This document shows, in pieces, positions 18,219-25,550 of a DNA stretch of 26,048 nucleotides. This DNA comes from an uncultured Bacteroidales bacterium (lineage in GTDB: Bacteria > Bacteroidota > Bacteroidia > Bacteroidales > P3). Both the position numbers and the translations under genes were made by a program. Each line of letters begins with the position of its first letter. Position 1 is the stretch's first letter. The DNA lies in contig CALCUN010000091.1 in the NCBI GenBank assembly GCA_937906975.1, positions 1-26,048 of the forward strand. Direction: 5' to 3'. Below the pieces are notes generated by a model. The model had not been told where the DNA came from. It was given only the letters and a program-made list of their open reading frames with translations, and ran no database searches.

Positions 18219-19331
18219 ATGAAAAGGAGCAAGCAAATACTAAAAATATTAGCCATAATAATACTATCAATCTCTTGTAGCAGCAAGAGTGGCTTAGTAG
18301 TAGAAATACCAGAACTTACAGAAGGAGAAATAAAACTAATATACGCTACTCCAAACCAAATAGAAACAAAACAAGAAGAAGTCTTAGCAAGCACAAACTT
18401 TACAGCAGGCAAAGCTCAAATAGTATTAGACACCATATCTTTTGACAAAAAAATCAAAGATTGCACAATGATAATACTAAGTGCAGACAATCAATTTGCA
18501 ACCACCTTACCCTTGCCCTTAGAAAAAGGGAAAACCCTCACAGTCAAAATCAGCGGTATAGATAAGTACATAGCAAAAGAAGACTACTTCAAAACCACCT
18601 ACTCAGGCACCAAAAAAGCAGAATCCTTCTCCAAATTCTACAACGAATTGATGGAGGAAAATCGCAAATTCTTAAAAGAGCCAGAAAAACAAAAAGAAAT
18701 CCTAACTAAACAATCAGAAATATACAAAACCTACATAGAACAAAATCCAGAATCAGGCTTAGCATATTCCCTACTCATAGGACAAATGACACAATTCAAG
18801 CTAAACGAACAAAATCCTATCATAGACCTATGTTCAAACCTTTGTCTTAGCGTAGAGGGAGAAAACGCCTGGGCAGAATACCTTTGCAAGATATTAGCCG
18901 AACGCCAAAAGAGAGCATTATCTTCATCTATTTTAAGTTTCAATGCAATAGATAGAGATGAAAAAGAATACACCGAAAGAGACATAAAGCCACATAACTA
19001 TGTTTTAGTATGCTTTTGGGCATCATGGTGTAAGCCTTGCAAAGAAGAATTGCCACAATTGAAAAAACTATACGAAAAATACAACTCCAAAGGCTTAGAA
19101 ATAGTAAACATTTCCGTAGATACCAACCCAATGGAGTGGTTAGAATACACAAAAGCGAACCCTTTACCATGGCTTTCATTGTGGGGAAACGGCCATGAAC
19201 TGACAGCAAAATACGATTTTCAAACAATACCTTTCAACATAATAGCCGACAAAGACGGAAAGGTAATAAAAAGAGAATTGTATCAAGAAGAAATCGACAA
19301 GGCAATAGAAGAATTATTCAATGAAGAATAA
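18219..19331 (+). CDS. TlpA-like thioredoxin-domain lipoprotein
   Basis: A 370-residue lipoprotein: the signal sequence ends LSISC with lipidated Cys20. The N-terminal half (about 25-150) has the beta-rich look of the DUF4369 domain that often precedes thioredoxin folds in Bacteroidota. The C-terminal domain contains CFWASWCKPCKEELPQ, with the redox pair Cys271/Cys274 in WCKPC, and the cis-proline in QTIPFN. It is expected to reduce or exchange disulfides in the periplasm, anchored in a membrane. It lies 6 bp after the OmpA-like gene and overlaps the next gene by 11 bp. Confidence 0.87.
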   Translation: MKRSKQILKILAIIILSISCSSKSGLVVEIPELTEGEIKLIYATPNQIETKQEEVLASTNFTAGKAQIVLDTISFDKKIKDCTMIILSADNQFATTLPLPLEKGKTLTVKISGIDKYIAKEDYFKTTYSGTKKAESFSKFYNELMEENRKFLKEPEKQKEILTKQSEIYKTYIEQNPESGLAYSLLIGQMTQFKLNEQNPIIDLCSNLCLSVEGENAWAEYLCKILAERQKRALSSSILSFNAIDRDEKEYTERDIKPHNYVLVCFWASWCKPCKEELPQLKKLYEKYNSKGLEIVNISVDTNPMEWLEYTKANPLPWLSLWGNGHELTAKYDFQTIPFNIIADKDGKVIKRELYQEEIDKAIEELFNEE

Positions 19332-19920
19332 AATTCGTCTTAAACGCATATCAAACCGACACAAAAACGCAATATATTTTCTATTTGGTATTGCATTAGG
19401 TTTTGGTTTGATATTTCTTTTTGTAAAAGACAAGTTTACCCTTTTAGAAGCAAACGAATTAAACAACACCCCAAAACAAACCCTTACCCTTGCCCCACCC
19501 CCAGTAAAAGACTCCGTATATCTTGACCTCAATGCCTCAGATACCTTAGACCTTCAAGAAGTTCGAGGAGTAGGAAAAGTAAGAGCAAGAAGTATCTACA
19601 AATATGGGCAAAAATTAGGTGGATATGTGAGTGTAGAACAACTAAAAGAAGTATATACTATTGACGAAGAAACCTTCAAACAAATAAGTCCACATTTCTA
19701 TGCAGGCAAAACCCAAATCCGAAAAGTCAATATCAATAGCGATGACCCAAAATACTTAGCACGACACCCTTATATTGATTTTGCCCTTGCCAAAGCCTTT
19801 ATACGCTTTCGCAAAAAATACGAAAAAGACTTTACAAACATAGAAGAAATAAAAAAAATACATTTAATGGACGAAGAAACCTACAACAAACTTCGCCCTT
19901 ATATTAAATTATCCGATTAA
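19321..19920 (+). CDS. Membrane-anchored helix-hairpin-helix protein (ComEA/T2SK-like)
   Basis: A 199-residue protein with a basic N-terminus and one transmembrane segment (about residues 18-36, [19 protein letters not shown]). A proline-rich linker follows, then two helix-hairpin-helix modules: [26 protein letters not shown] (about 70-95; key residues VRGVGKVRA) and [24 protein letters not shown] (about 138-162). The pattern resembles the DNA-binding tail of ComEA, but homologues in Bacteroidota are widespread and not proven to act in DNA uptake. The ATG lies within the last codons of the thioredoxin gene (11-bp overlap), implying coupling. lpxD follows after 11 bp. Confidence 0.78.
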   Translation: MKNKIRLKRISNRHKNAIYFLFGIALGFGLIFLFVKDKFTLLEANELNNTPKQTLTLAPPPVKDSVYLDLNASDTLDLQEVRGVGKVRARSIYKYGQKLGGYVSVEQLKEVYTIDEETFKQISPHFYAGKTQIRKVNINSDDPKYLARHPYIDFALAKAFIRFRKKYEKDFTNIEEIKKIHLMDEETYNKLRPYIKLSD

Positions 19921-19931
19921 AAAATAAAATT

Positions 19932-20963
19932 ATGGAATTTAGTGCAAAACAAATAGCTCAACTATTGAATGGGCAAATCGAAGGAAACCAAGAAGTTGTT
20001 GTAAATAAACTATGCAAAATAGAAGAAGGAGAAGCAGGAGGCTTATCTTTCCTTGCCAATCCTAAGTACACACAATATATTTACACCACAAAATCAAGCA
20101 TTGTAATAGTAAACGAAGATTTTGTAGCAGAAGAAAAAATAGAAGCCACGCTAATCAGAGTTAAAGACGCATATAGCTGTTTTGCACAGCTTTTAGAAGT
20201 TTACAATCAATACAGATTTAACAAACAAGGCGTATCCTCGCTTGCCTTTATTGACAAAAACGCAAAAATAGGCGAAAACAACTATGTAGGAGAGTTTGCT
20301 GTAATTTCTCAATACGCCAAAATCGGAAACAATTGCAAAATATACCCACAAGTTTACATAGGCGACAACGTAACAATAGGTGATAACGTAACCCTTTTCC
20401 CAGGAGTAAAAATCTATCACGACACAGTAATAGGCAACAACTGCATAATACACGCAGGAGCCGTACTTGGAGCAGACGGATTTGGCTTTGCACCACTTGC
20501 AGACGGTACTTTCAAAAAAATTGCACAAATAGGAAATGTCGTAATCAAAGATGACGTAGAAATAGGAGCAAACACAACAATAGATAGAGCCACAATGGGT
20601 TCAACAGTCGTAGAAAAAGGCACAAAAATCGATAACCTATGCCAATTAGGTCATAACGTAACAGTAGGAAGCTCCACCGTAATGGCAGCACAAGTAGGAG
20701 TAGCAGGCTCAACCAAAGTAGGAAGCAACTGTTTCGTAGGAGGACAAGTAGGATTCTCAGGCCACATAACAATAGGCGACAAATGCTCAATAGGAGCGCA
20801 AGCAGGAATAATCTCAGACGTAAAAGAAGGCTCCACAATCATAGGTTCGCCAGCCATAGATGCGAAACAATATATGAAAAGCTATGTCTATTTCCGCAAA
20901 TTAGACCAAATGAAAAAACAAATAGATAAATTAGAAAAAGAACTCTTAGCTTTAAAAAAATAA
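19932..20963 (+). CDS. lpxD: UDP-3-O-(3-hydroxyacyl)glucosamine N-acyltransferase
   Basis: A 343-residue LpxD. The N-terminal uridine-binding domain (1-~100) has [21 protein letters not shown] left-handed beta helix of hexapeptide repeats follows (about 105-300; for example [28 protein letters not shown]), and a C-terminal helix ([17 protein letters not shown]). The catalytic His is expected at residue 241 in QLGHNVTVG, close to His239 of E. coli Lpx[16 protein letters not shown] is the other diagnostic block. It adds the second acyl chain in lipid A synthesis, so the organism makes lipid A. It is the last gene of the guaB unit and its stop codon lies within a palindrome shared with folE. Confidence 0.93.
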   Translation: MEFSAKQIAQLLNGQIEGNQEVVVNKLCKIEEGEAGGLSFLANPKYTQYIYTTKSSIVIVNEDFVAEEKIEATLIRVKDAYSCFAQLLEVYNQYRFNKQGVSSLAFIDKNAKIGENNYVGEFAVISQYAKIGNNCKIYPQVYIGDNVTIGDNVTLFPGVKIYHDTVIGNNCIIHAGAVLGADGFGFAPLADGTFKKIAQIGNVVIKDDVEIGANTTIDRATMGSTVVEKGTKIDNLCQLGHNVTVGSSTVMAAQVGVAGSTKVGSNCFVGGQVGFSGHITIGDKCSIGAQAGIISDVKEGSTIIGSPAIDAKQYMKSYVYFRKLDQMKKQIDKLEKELLALKK

Positions 20964-20974
20964 AGCTAAGAGTT
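20941..20974. repeat. CTTAGC palindrome covering the lpxD and folE stop codons
   Basis: A perfect 14-bp inverted repeat, 20941-20954 (AACTCTTAGCTTTA) against 20961-20974, loop of six A. The inner half-sites CTTAGC (20945) and GCTAAG (ends 20970) span 26 bp like the other CTTAG palindromes. It sits between convergent genes, so it may terminate both transcripts, but no clear T tract follows it on the plus strand and only CTTTTTC on the minus strand. Confidence 0.75.
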
Positions 20975-21599
20975 AAAGAAGTTTTACGCCAATAAGGTGC
21001 ATAAACTCTTCCCTTGTTTCTTTATTTTTAAGGAAAGCACCTGTGAAATCCGAAGTAGTAGTAACGGAGTTTTGTTTTTGAACTCCCCTCATACTCATAC
21101 ACAAGTGCCTTGCTTCAATTACAACCGCCACACCTAAGGGATTTAAAGTATTTTGAATACAATCCTTAATCTGTTGCGTCATTCTCTCTTGCACCTGCAA
21201 TCTTCGAGCAAACACATCTACAATTCGAGGAATTTTGCTTAAACCTACAATATATCCATTCGGAATATAAGCCACGTGAGCCTTACCAACCATTGGCACC
21301 ATGTGATGTTCGCACAAAGAATATATCTCTATGTCTTTCACAATCACCATTTGCTTATAGTCTTCCTTAAACATAGCAGAACGAAGTATGTTTTCAGGTT
21401 CTAAATCATAGCCATGAGTAAAAAATTGCATAGCCTTTGCAACTCTCATAGGCGTTGCCAATAATCCTTCTCGGTTTACGTCCTCGCCAAGCAAGCCCAA
21501 AATTTCTTTATAGTGGTAAGCCAATTTCTCTAACGTGTCTTCGTTATAGCGTTCTATCTTTTGATACCCAAATTGAGTAGAATTATCTGTGTTATTCAT
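20973..21599 (-). CDS. folE: GTP cyclohydrolase I
   Basis: A 208-residue FolE of normal length. Zinc and active-site blocks are intact: [10 protein letters not shown] (Cys and His ligands), [38 protein letters not shown] and HLCMSMRG with the second zinc cysteine. It converts GTP to 7,8-dihydroneopterin triphosphate, the entry to tetrahydrofolate and related pterins; a queuosine role would need QueD, not seen here. Transcribed convergently to lpxD with the two stop codons only 10 bases apart, and separated from ispG upstream by 54 bp that hold a -7 box. Confidence 0.95.
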   Translation of the reverse strand: MNNTDNSTQFGYQKIERYNEDTLEKLAYHYKEILGLLGEDVNREGLLATPMRVAKAMQFFTHGYDLEPENILRSAMFKEDYKQMVIVKDIEIYSLCEHHMVPMVGKAHVAYIPNGYIVGLSKIPRIVDVFARRLQVQERMTQQIKDCIQNTLNPLGVAVVIEARHLCMSMRGVQKQNSVTTTSDFTGAFLKNKETREEFMHLIGVKLL

Positions 21600-21633
21600 T
21601 ACAATAAAATTGTTCTTTTTAGAAATTAAGCGA

Positions 21634-21641
21634 CAAAGTTA
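21634..21641 (-). promoter_or_regulatory. -7 promoter box of folE
   Basis: Read on the minus strand this is TAACTTTG, matching TAnnTTTG. It lies 34 bases upstream of the folE start in the 54-bp gap after ispG. No clear -33 TTTG is seen at the right distance. Confidence 0.5.
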
Positions 21642-21653
21642 CAACAAAAAAAA

Positions 21654-23165
21654 TTAAATCTTAGAACTATCGCTTGGATTTTGCCATTTGCCGTCCTCTT
21701 TTATCATATCTACCAACAAAGGCAATGCTTCCTCTTCCGCAATGTTAGAATGTACCAAAGTTTTTCCCCTATAAAGATGCACCTTGTTTTCCAATCCTCC
21801 AATATAACCATAATCCGCATCAGCCATTTCGCCAGGTCCGTTCACAATACAGCCCATTACCGCAATTTTTAAGCCTTTCAAGTGTGCACACCTCGCTTTC
21901 ACCTTTGCCAATGCCGATTGTATGTCATATTTTGTACGTCCACAAGAAGGACAAGCGATAAATTCAGCCTTGAAAACCTGCTCTCCCGTTGCTTGTAACA
22001 CTTCTGCTCGCAAGGACTCATCACATAACTCCAATTTCTCAACCATCGACTCCATTATCAAGGCAGTTACGTTTCCTAAAAGCCTTTCTTGATTAAATCC
22101 CTCTTCGGATTGATATATTACTCCCGCTTTATGCACATCGTTTCTTAAATCAGCAATGATTTGCTCAGGGCTTTGCCTGCAAATATCAAAGCGTTTCAAT
22201 GCTGAAACATCAGAGAGTTTTTCTCTTTTTTCAAATTCAGAATGTAACTCAATGCTTTTTCCACTCTCTTTTAGCGAAATATCAGAGTAAGCCTTGACAA
22301 TATCTCTTGCAACAGGGATTTCGTTTTCTGGAATCTCGGTAAGCGAAACTCTAATCGTATCGCCAATTCCCAACGCCAATAAACTACCAATGCCACACAT
22401 AGACTTCACTCTGCCTTCCATTTCATTTCCAGCCTCAGTTACGCCCAAGTGAATAGGAAGTTTAAATCCCTTTTCCTCCATCATGCTACAAAGCATACGA
22501 GTCGCATAGTGCATAACCTTAACGTTGCTTGCCTTCATAGAAAGCACAAGATTATCAAAATCCAACCCCTTGCAAATTTCCACAAACTCCATTGCAGAAC
22601 ACGCCATTGCGTAAGGAGTATCGCCATATCTTGCCATAATTCTCTGACTCAACGAGCCATGATTTGTTCCTATTCTAATTGCAGTATTATTCTTCTTGCA
22701 AATTTCAATAAGAGGAGAAAGCCTTTCAGCAATCTTGTCCAACTCTTGTTGATACTCTATGTCGCTATATTGAATCTTTGAGACGTTTCTGTCAGTGTAG
22801 TTTCCGGGGTTTATTCTCACCTTTTCCACAATTTCAGCCGCTACTTCCGCTGCCTTAGGATTGAAATGAATATCCGCAATCAAAGGAACATAACAATTTC
22901 TTTTTGCTAATTCGTTCTTTATCTTGTAAAGATTTTGAGCCGTCTGAACATTTGAAGCAGTAATCCTTACCAATTCGCAACCCTTTTCCACTAATCTTAG
23001 TGTTTGTTCTACCGTTGCCATAGTATCCATCGTGTCGGTGTTAGTCATTGACTGCACTCTCACAGGATTGCTACCACCTATTCCCACATTTCCAACTTTC
23101 ACTTCTTTTGTTAGGCGTCTTGTAACAGGATTTGACACAGCCCAAGTAGGTATGTTATTATTCAT
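21654..23165 (-). CDS. ispG: 4-hydroxy-3-methylbut-2-enyl diphosphate synthase (GcpE)
   Basis: A 503-residue IspG. The N-terminal TIM barrel carries GGSNPVRVQSMTNTDT, LVRITASNV, PLIADIHFNP, RINPGN, RIGTNHGSLS and HLGVTEAG. The C-terminal [4Fe-4S] domain has ACPSCGRT (two cysteines) and MGCIVNGPGE (third). It catalyses the penultimate step of the non-mevalonate isoprenoid pathway. E. coli IspG is about 370 residues and the long form known in many Bacteroidota is about 600; this protein has a middle insertion of roughly 110-130 residues (SDISLKESG to KAEF) and so falls between. All expected catalytic parts are visible, so it should be active. It has its own -7 box upstream. Confidence 0.93.
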   Translation of the reverse strand: MNNNIPTWAVSNPVTRRLTKEVKVGNVGIGGSNPVRVQSMTNTDTMDTMATVEQTLRLVEKGCELVRITASNVQTAQNLYKIKNELAKRNCYVPLIADIHFNPKAAEVAAEIVEKVRINPGNYTDRNVSKIQYSDIEYQQELDKIAERLSPLIEICKKNNTAIRIGTNHGSLSQRIMARYGDTPYAMACSAMEFVEICKGLDFDNLVLSMKASNVKVMHYATRMLCSMMEEKGFKLPIHLGVTEAGNEMEGRVKSMCGIGSLLALGIGDTIRVSLTEIPENEIPVARDIVKAYSDISLKESGKSIELHSEFEKREKLSDVSALKRFDICRQSPEQIIADLRNDVHKAGVIYQSEEGFNQERLLGNVTALIMESMVEKLELCDESLRAEVLQATGEQVFKAEFIACPSCGRTKYDIQSALAKVKARCAHLKGLKIAVMGCIVNGPGEMADADYGYIGGLENKVHLYRGKTLVHSNIAEEEALPLLVDMIKEDGKWQNPSDSSKI

Positions 23166-23193
23166 AATCTTATGAGTGTTAAAATTTAAAACA

Positions 23194-23201
23194 CAAAGTT
23201 A
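23194..23201 (-). promoter_or_regulatory. -7 promoter box of ispG
   Basis: On the minus strand this reads TAACTTTG followed by TG, fitting TAnnTTTG, 28 bases before the ispG start. A CAAA at 23229-23232 (TTTG on the minus strand) is a possible -33 element but at 27 bp is farther than usual. Confidence 0.52.
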
Positions 23202-23253
23202 GAGAAAAAAAGTGAGAAAAAGCCTTTTCAAACGCCTCTTTTTTGACCTAAAA

Positions 23254-23291
23254 TTTTCTCTTAGGATTAGAAAAATATTCCTAAGAGAAAA
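23254..23291. repeat. 26-bp-type CTTAGG palindrome upstream of ispG
   Basis: A perfect 13-bp inverted repeat, TTTTCTCTTAGGA (23254-23266) against 23279-23291, with a 12-base loop. The inner CTTAGG (23260) to CCTAAG (ends 23285) span is 26 bp, matching the copies at 7241, 20945 and 25772. It lies between araC and ispG, which both run on the minus strand. No T tract follows in the direction of araC transcription, so it is not a typical terminator. Confidence 0.7.
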
Positions 23292-23327
23292 ATTATTTTT
23301 TCTTTGAAAAAATTTCGTAAAGCTAAG
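23265..23327 (-). repeat. 21-bp-spaced CTTAG units upstream of ispG
   Basis: On the minus strand units begin at 23327 (CTTAGCTTTACG), 23306 (degenerate CAAAGAAAAAA) and 23285 (CTTAGGAATAT), again exactly 21 bp apart. The first unit plus one base (23306-23327) is identical over 22 bp to 10939-10960 upstream of guaB, in inverted orientation relative to the window. The last unit is also one arm of the palindrome. Confidence 0.65.
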
Positions 23328-23374
23328 AGAAAATTTTCGCTTGTTTTTAGCCCTATTTTTATGCTCCTATTTTC

Positions 23375-24241
23375 TTAGAGTTTCTTACGCCGAAAATCTA
23401 TCGGGCTAACGCCTTCCTTCCTTTTAAAGAAGATAGAAAAATGTCCTATTGAGTTAAAATGTAACATTTCAGCGATTTCTCCTATTGATATATCTGTTTC
23501 CGATAAGGCTTTTTTACATTCTTTTATCAATTTGTCGTCTAACCATTTTTTTGGAGTAAAACCCGTGTTTGATTTAACAATGTGTTCAAAATGCCCTTTT
23601 GATAAATGAAGCCTATTTGCATAAAAATCGGTATTTCTTTCTATTAAAAAATACTCATCTAAAAAAGTAAAAAACATATCGCATATTCTCAATTCATTAA
23701 AGTTAGAAACGCTTCTTTCTTCCTTAAAAGAACGATAATAATATGAACGAACCAAATAAAATATCGCCTCTATTCTGTAAGGAGTGCTTGTAACGGATAA
23801 GCATTGTTTTACATCATCAAAAAAACTCTTAAAAAACATATAATCCTCTTCACATAAAGAAAAAATATGATTTGCTTTAACCTTATTGTGATGAGAAATG
23901 TTGATTAGGGAGTTTGTTAAAAATTTTTCTTTTATTGGAGGAGTAATTATACAGCATTGAATAGAAACGTTATCGCTACAAGATAAAAATTGTAATGTTT
24001 GATTTTCTTGAACAAGAATTAGAGAAGGAGAATTTATTACATACTCTTCCATATCCAACATAATAACAAGACTGCCCTTTTCAAGAAAAATATCCATATA
24101 ATAAGCAGTTTGATATGCTTGTGCATTGTTTTTTATGATTTCAATGTTGTTACAATACATCAAATCATAGTTTATTTTATGCTTTTGCTCTACGTTATCA
24201 AAATTTTTCTTCCAATCAATAAAAGGAATATTGTTTTTCAT
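23375..24241 (-). CDS. AraC-family transcriptional regulator
   Basis: A 288-residue protein. The C-terminal ~100 residues form the two-helix-turn-helix AraC DNA-binding domain: FYANRLHLSKGHFEHIVKS with the first recognition region, then the signature ISIGEIAEMLHFNSIGHFSIFFKRKEGVSP. The N-terminal ~180 residues look like a cupin-type sensor with strands such as GSLVIMLDMEEYVINSPSLI, but no ligand can be inferred. It is transcribed away from the lipoprotein cluster; the shared 273-bp gap contains a 21-bp-spaced direct repeat of the kind AraC proteins bind. The likely target is therefore the adjacent lipoprotein operon. Confidence 0.88.
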   Translation of the reverse strand: MKNNIPFIDWKKNFDNVEQKHKINYDLMYCNNIEIIKNNAQAYQTAYYMDIFLEKGSLVIMLDMEEYVINSPSLILVQENQTLQFLSCSDNVSIQCCIITPPIKEKFLTNSLINISHHNKVKANHIFSLCEEDYMFFKSFFDDVKQCLSVTSTPYRIEAIFYLVRSYYYRSFKEERSVSNFNELRICDMFFTFLDEYFLIERNTDFYANRLHLSKGHFEHIVKSNTGFTPKKWLDDKLIKECKKALSETDISIGEIAEMLHFNSIGHFSIFFKRKEGVSPIDFRRKKL

Positions 24242-24270
24242 TTCTGCCTTTATTTGTTCTCTAACGCTTG

Positions 24271-24278
24271 CAAATGTA
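24271..24278 (-). promoter_or_regulatory. -7 promoter box of the araC-type gene
   Basis: Minus-strand TACATTTG followed by C, 29 bases upstream of the regulator's start codon, fits TAnnTTTG. The direct repeats at 24308-24344 lie 30-66 bp further upstream of it, so they could also serve autoregulation. Confidence 0.5.
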
Positions 24279-24307
24279 ATACAAAATATGAAATAAAGAT
24301 TAAAAAA

Positions 24308-24344
24308 CTTGAAAAGCGTAAAAAAGTCCTTGAAAAGTGTAAAA
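24308..24344 (+). promoter_or_regulatory. Candidate AraC-type operator, two direct half-sites
   Basis: CTTGAAAAGCGTAAAA (24308-24323) and CTTGAAAAGTGTAAAA (24329-24344) differ at one base and are spaced 21 bp, the spacing of classic AraC araI half-sites. The downstream copy ends 20 bases before the -7 box at 24365, so it overlaps the -33 position where an activator would touch RNA polymerase. Confidence 0.65.
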
Positions 24345-24364
24345 TTTTTTCGGATTTTTTAGTA

Positions 24365-24372
24365 TATTTTTG
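24365..24372 (+). promoter_or_regulatory. -7 promoter box of the lipoprotein operon
   Basis: TATTTTTG followed by C matches TAnnTTTG. No -33 TTG is present upstream, consistent with activator dependence. The ATG is at 24515, leaving an unusually long leader of about 135 bases. Confidence 0.6.
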
Positions 24373-24390
24373 CAAACGAAATTTCACGCA

Positions 24391-24481
24391 TTTCTAATAT
24401 TAGAAAAACAAGAACAAAATTAAGAAGCGTAGAGTTAACTCTCCTATTACTTTTACGCGACTATTAGAAACGAAATAGGAG
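24391..24481 (+). promoter_or_regulatory. Structured 5' leader of the lipoprotein mRNA
   Basis: The leader holds a perfect 16-base palindrome (24391-24406, TTTCTAATATTAGAAA), a GCGTA/TACGC pair (24427-24431 with 24454-24458) enclosing AGAGTTAACTCT, and CTCCTATT/AATAGGAG (24441-24448 with 24474-24481). The last two pairings cross each other, so they are alternatives or a pseudoknot. No known riboswitch class is recognised. Confidence 0.35.
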
Positions 24482-24514
24482 AAGATAATTAACAAATTAA
24501 AAAAATAGAAATTT

Positions 24515-25315
24515 ATGAAAAAAAGATTCAAAAGAATTGCTTTATTAGCAATTTTCGCAGGAGCATTTATGTGTTCATGTACAGAAGATGAATACTCAGT
24601 TGAAAATGGTTCAGAATTGGGATACACTTATAAAACAACATTATCCCCAAATAACAATGTAAATCCAAACGATTCAGTAGGAGTATTGCATAACATACAT
24701 TTAGATTCTATAATTAGCATATTAGGTGAAAATTATAGCGACCCAGATGCGATACACCAAGACACACTACATCAAGTTGTTGAAAATTACTTTTTAAATA
24801 TCTATGATGAAGATATAGTAGAAGAAATTTTTAAAGAAGAATCATCTGCATTAAACGAAGAAACAAGCCTTGAATTAGTCTTAAAAGAATTAGACTTTTC
24901 AGAAGATGCAAAAGAAATAGTTTTTTCATTGTTTAAAACAGTAGAAGAAATGGAAAACATAGGCTATGAGCCATATTATGACACTATTTGCAACGTTGAA
25001 AGAAATATTATCTCAAATAGATCCTTTACAGCAACAGAAACACAAATTCTATTATCGTTTACATCTGTATTAAGACATTCTTTATACTATTGGTATGAAG
25101 AACCTACATTAGCAAAAAGTGATGTTGATTGGGCGTTGATTGCAGGAGCAGATGCAGGAGGAGCATTAAAAGGTGCAAAAACAGGTTTGAGAGTAGGTTC
25201 AGCAGTTGGACATTCTGCAGTTGGCGCAGGGGTAAGAGCTGCTGTAGGAGCAACTTATAAAAGTGTAAAAATGGCTCGCAAATTAAAAAAAATAAATGAA
25301 AGAATTAAAAAATAG
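24515..25315 (+). CDS. Probable surface lipoprotein with glycine-zipper C-terminus, function unknown
   Basis: A 266-residue protein with a basic, hydrophobic signal (MKKRFKRIALLAIFAGAFMC) and two candidate lipid cysteines, Cys20 and Cys22; Cys22, followed by TEDE, is preferred. Acidic residues straight after the cysteine resemble lipoprotein surface-export signals of Bacteroidota. Residues ~55-200 are acidic and helical (EDIVEEIFKEE, ELVLKELDF). The last ~60 residues switch to a basic glycine/alanine tail (IAGADAGGALKGAKTG, VGSAVGHSAVGAGVRAAVG) with spaced small residues like a glycine zipper, ending in KLKKINERIKK. Such tails insert in or associate with membranes in some bacteriocins and pore formers, but no function is established here. 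It lies behind a probable AraC-controlled promoter, ahead of two small membrane proteins. Confidence 0.78.
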   Translation: MKKRFKRIALLAIFAGAFMCSCTEDEYSVENGSELGYTYKTTLSPNNNVNPNDSVGVLHNIHLDSIISILGENYSDPDAIHQDTLHQVVENYFLNIYDEDIVEEIFKEESSALNEETSLELVLKELDFSEDAKEIVFSLFKTVEEMENIGYEPYYDTICNVERNIISNRSFTATETQILLSFTSVLRHSLYYWYEEPTLAKSDVDWALIAGADAGGALKGAKTGLRVGSAVGHSAVGAGVRAAVGATYKSVKMARKLKKINERIKK

Positions 25316-25360
25316 AGTAACTATAAAATAATAATTTTATAATGAGATAATTTAGAGGAA

Positions 25361-25534
25361 ATGGAAGAAATAAAAGCATTAATAGAACAGAATAAAGAGT
25401 TGGAAAAAGAAAACGAAGAACTGTTTCAAAATATCACCCAATACATAAAAAAAACCAATAAACGCATATTAATATTTTGTATAATAGATTTTGCTATTAT
25501 GGCATTAGGCAGTGTTTTATTATTTACTAACTAA
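25361..25534 (+). CDS. Small coiled-coil/transmembrane protein, 57 residues (copy 1)
   Basis: The ATG at 25361 opens a 57-codon frame. Residues 1-32 are a charged helix with a heptad look (MEEIKALIEQ, NKELEKENEE) suggesting a short coiled coil; residues ~35-55 (RILIFCIIDFAIMALGSVLL) form one transmembrane segment. AGAGGAA directly before the start could act as a ribosome-binding site, unusual for this lineage. It lies 45 bp after the lipoprotein gene and has the same length and layout as the gene starting at 25551, with both beginning MEE. No known family is recognised. The paired layout after a glycine-zipper lipoprotein allows an immunity or accessory role, which is a guess. Confidence 0.6.
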   Translation: MEEIKALIEQNKELEKENEELFQNITQYIKKTNKRILIFCIIDFAIMALGSVLLFTN

Positions 25535-25550
25535 TAATAAAGTTATAAAA

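Noticed and set aside
23254..23291. Terminator of the araC-type gene
   Set aside because: In the minus direction the stem is followed by TTTTAGG without a proper T tract, and its half-sites fit the repeat family better; a terminator role is not excluded.
24301..24344. The CTTGAAAAG direct repeats as members of the CTTAG family
   Set aside because: They share only the CTT start and the 21-bp spacing; the bodies differ, and position beside the regulator fits a separate operator.
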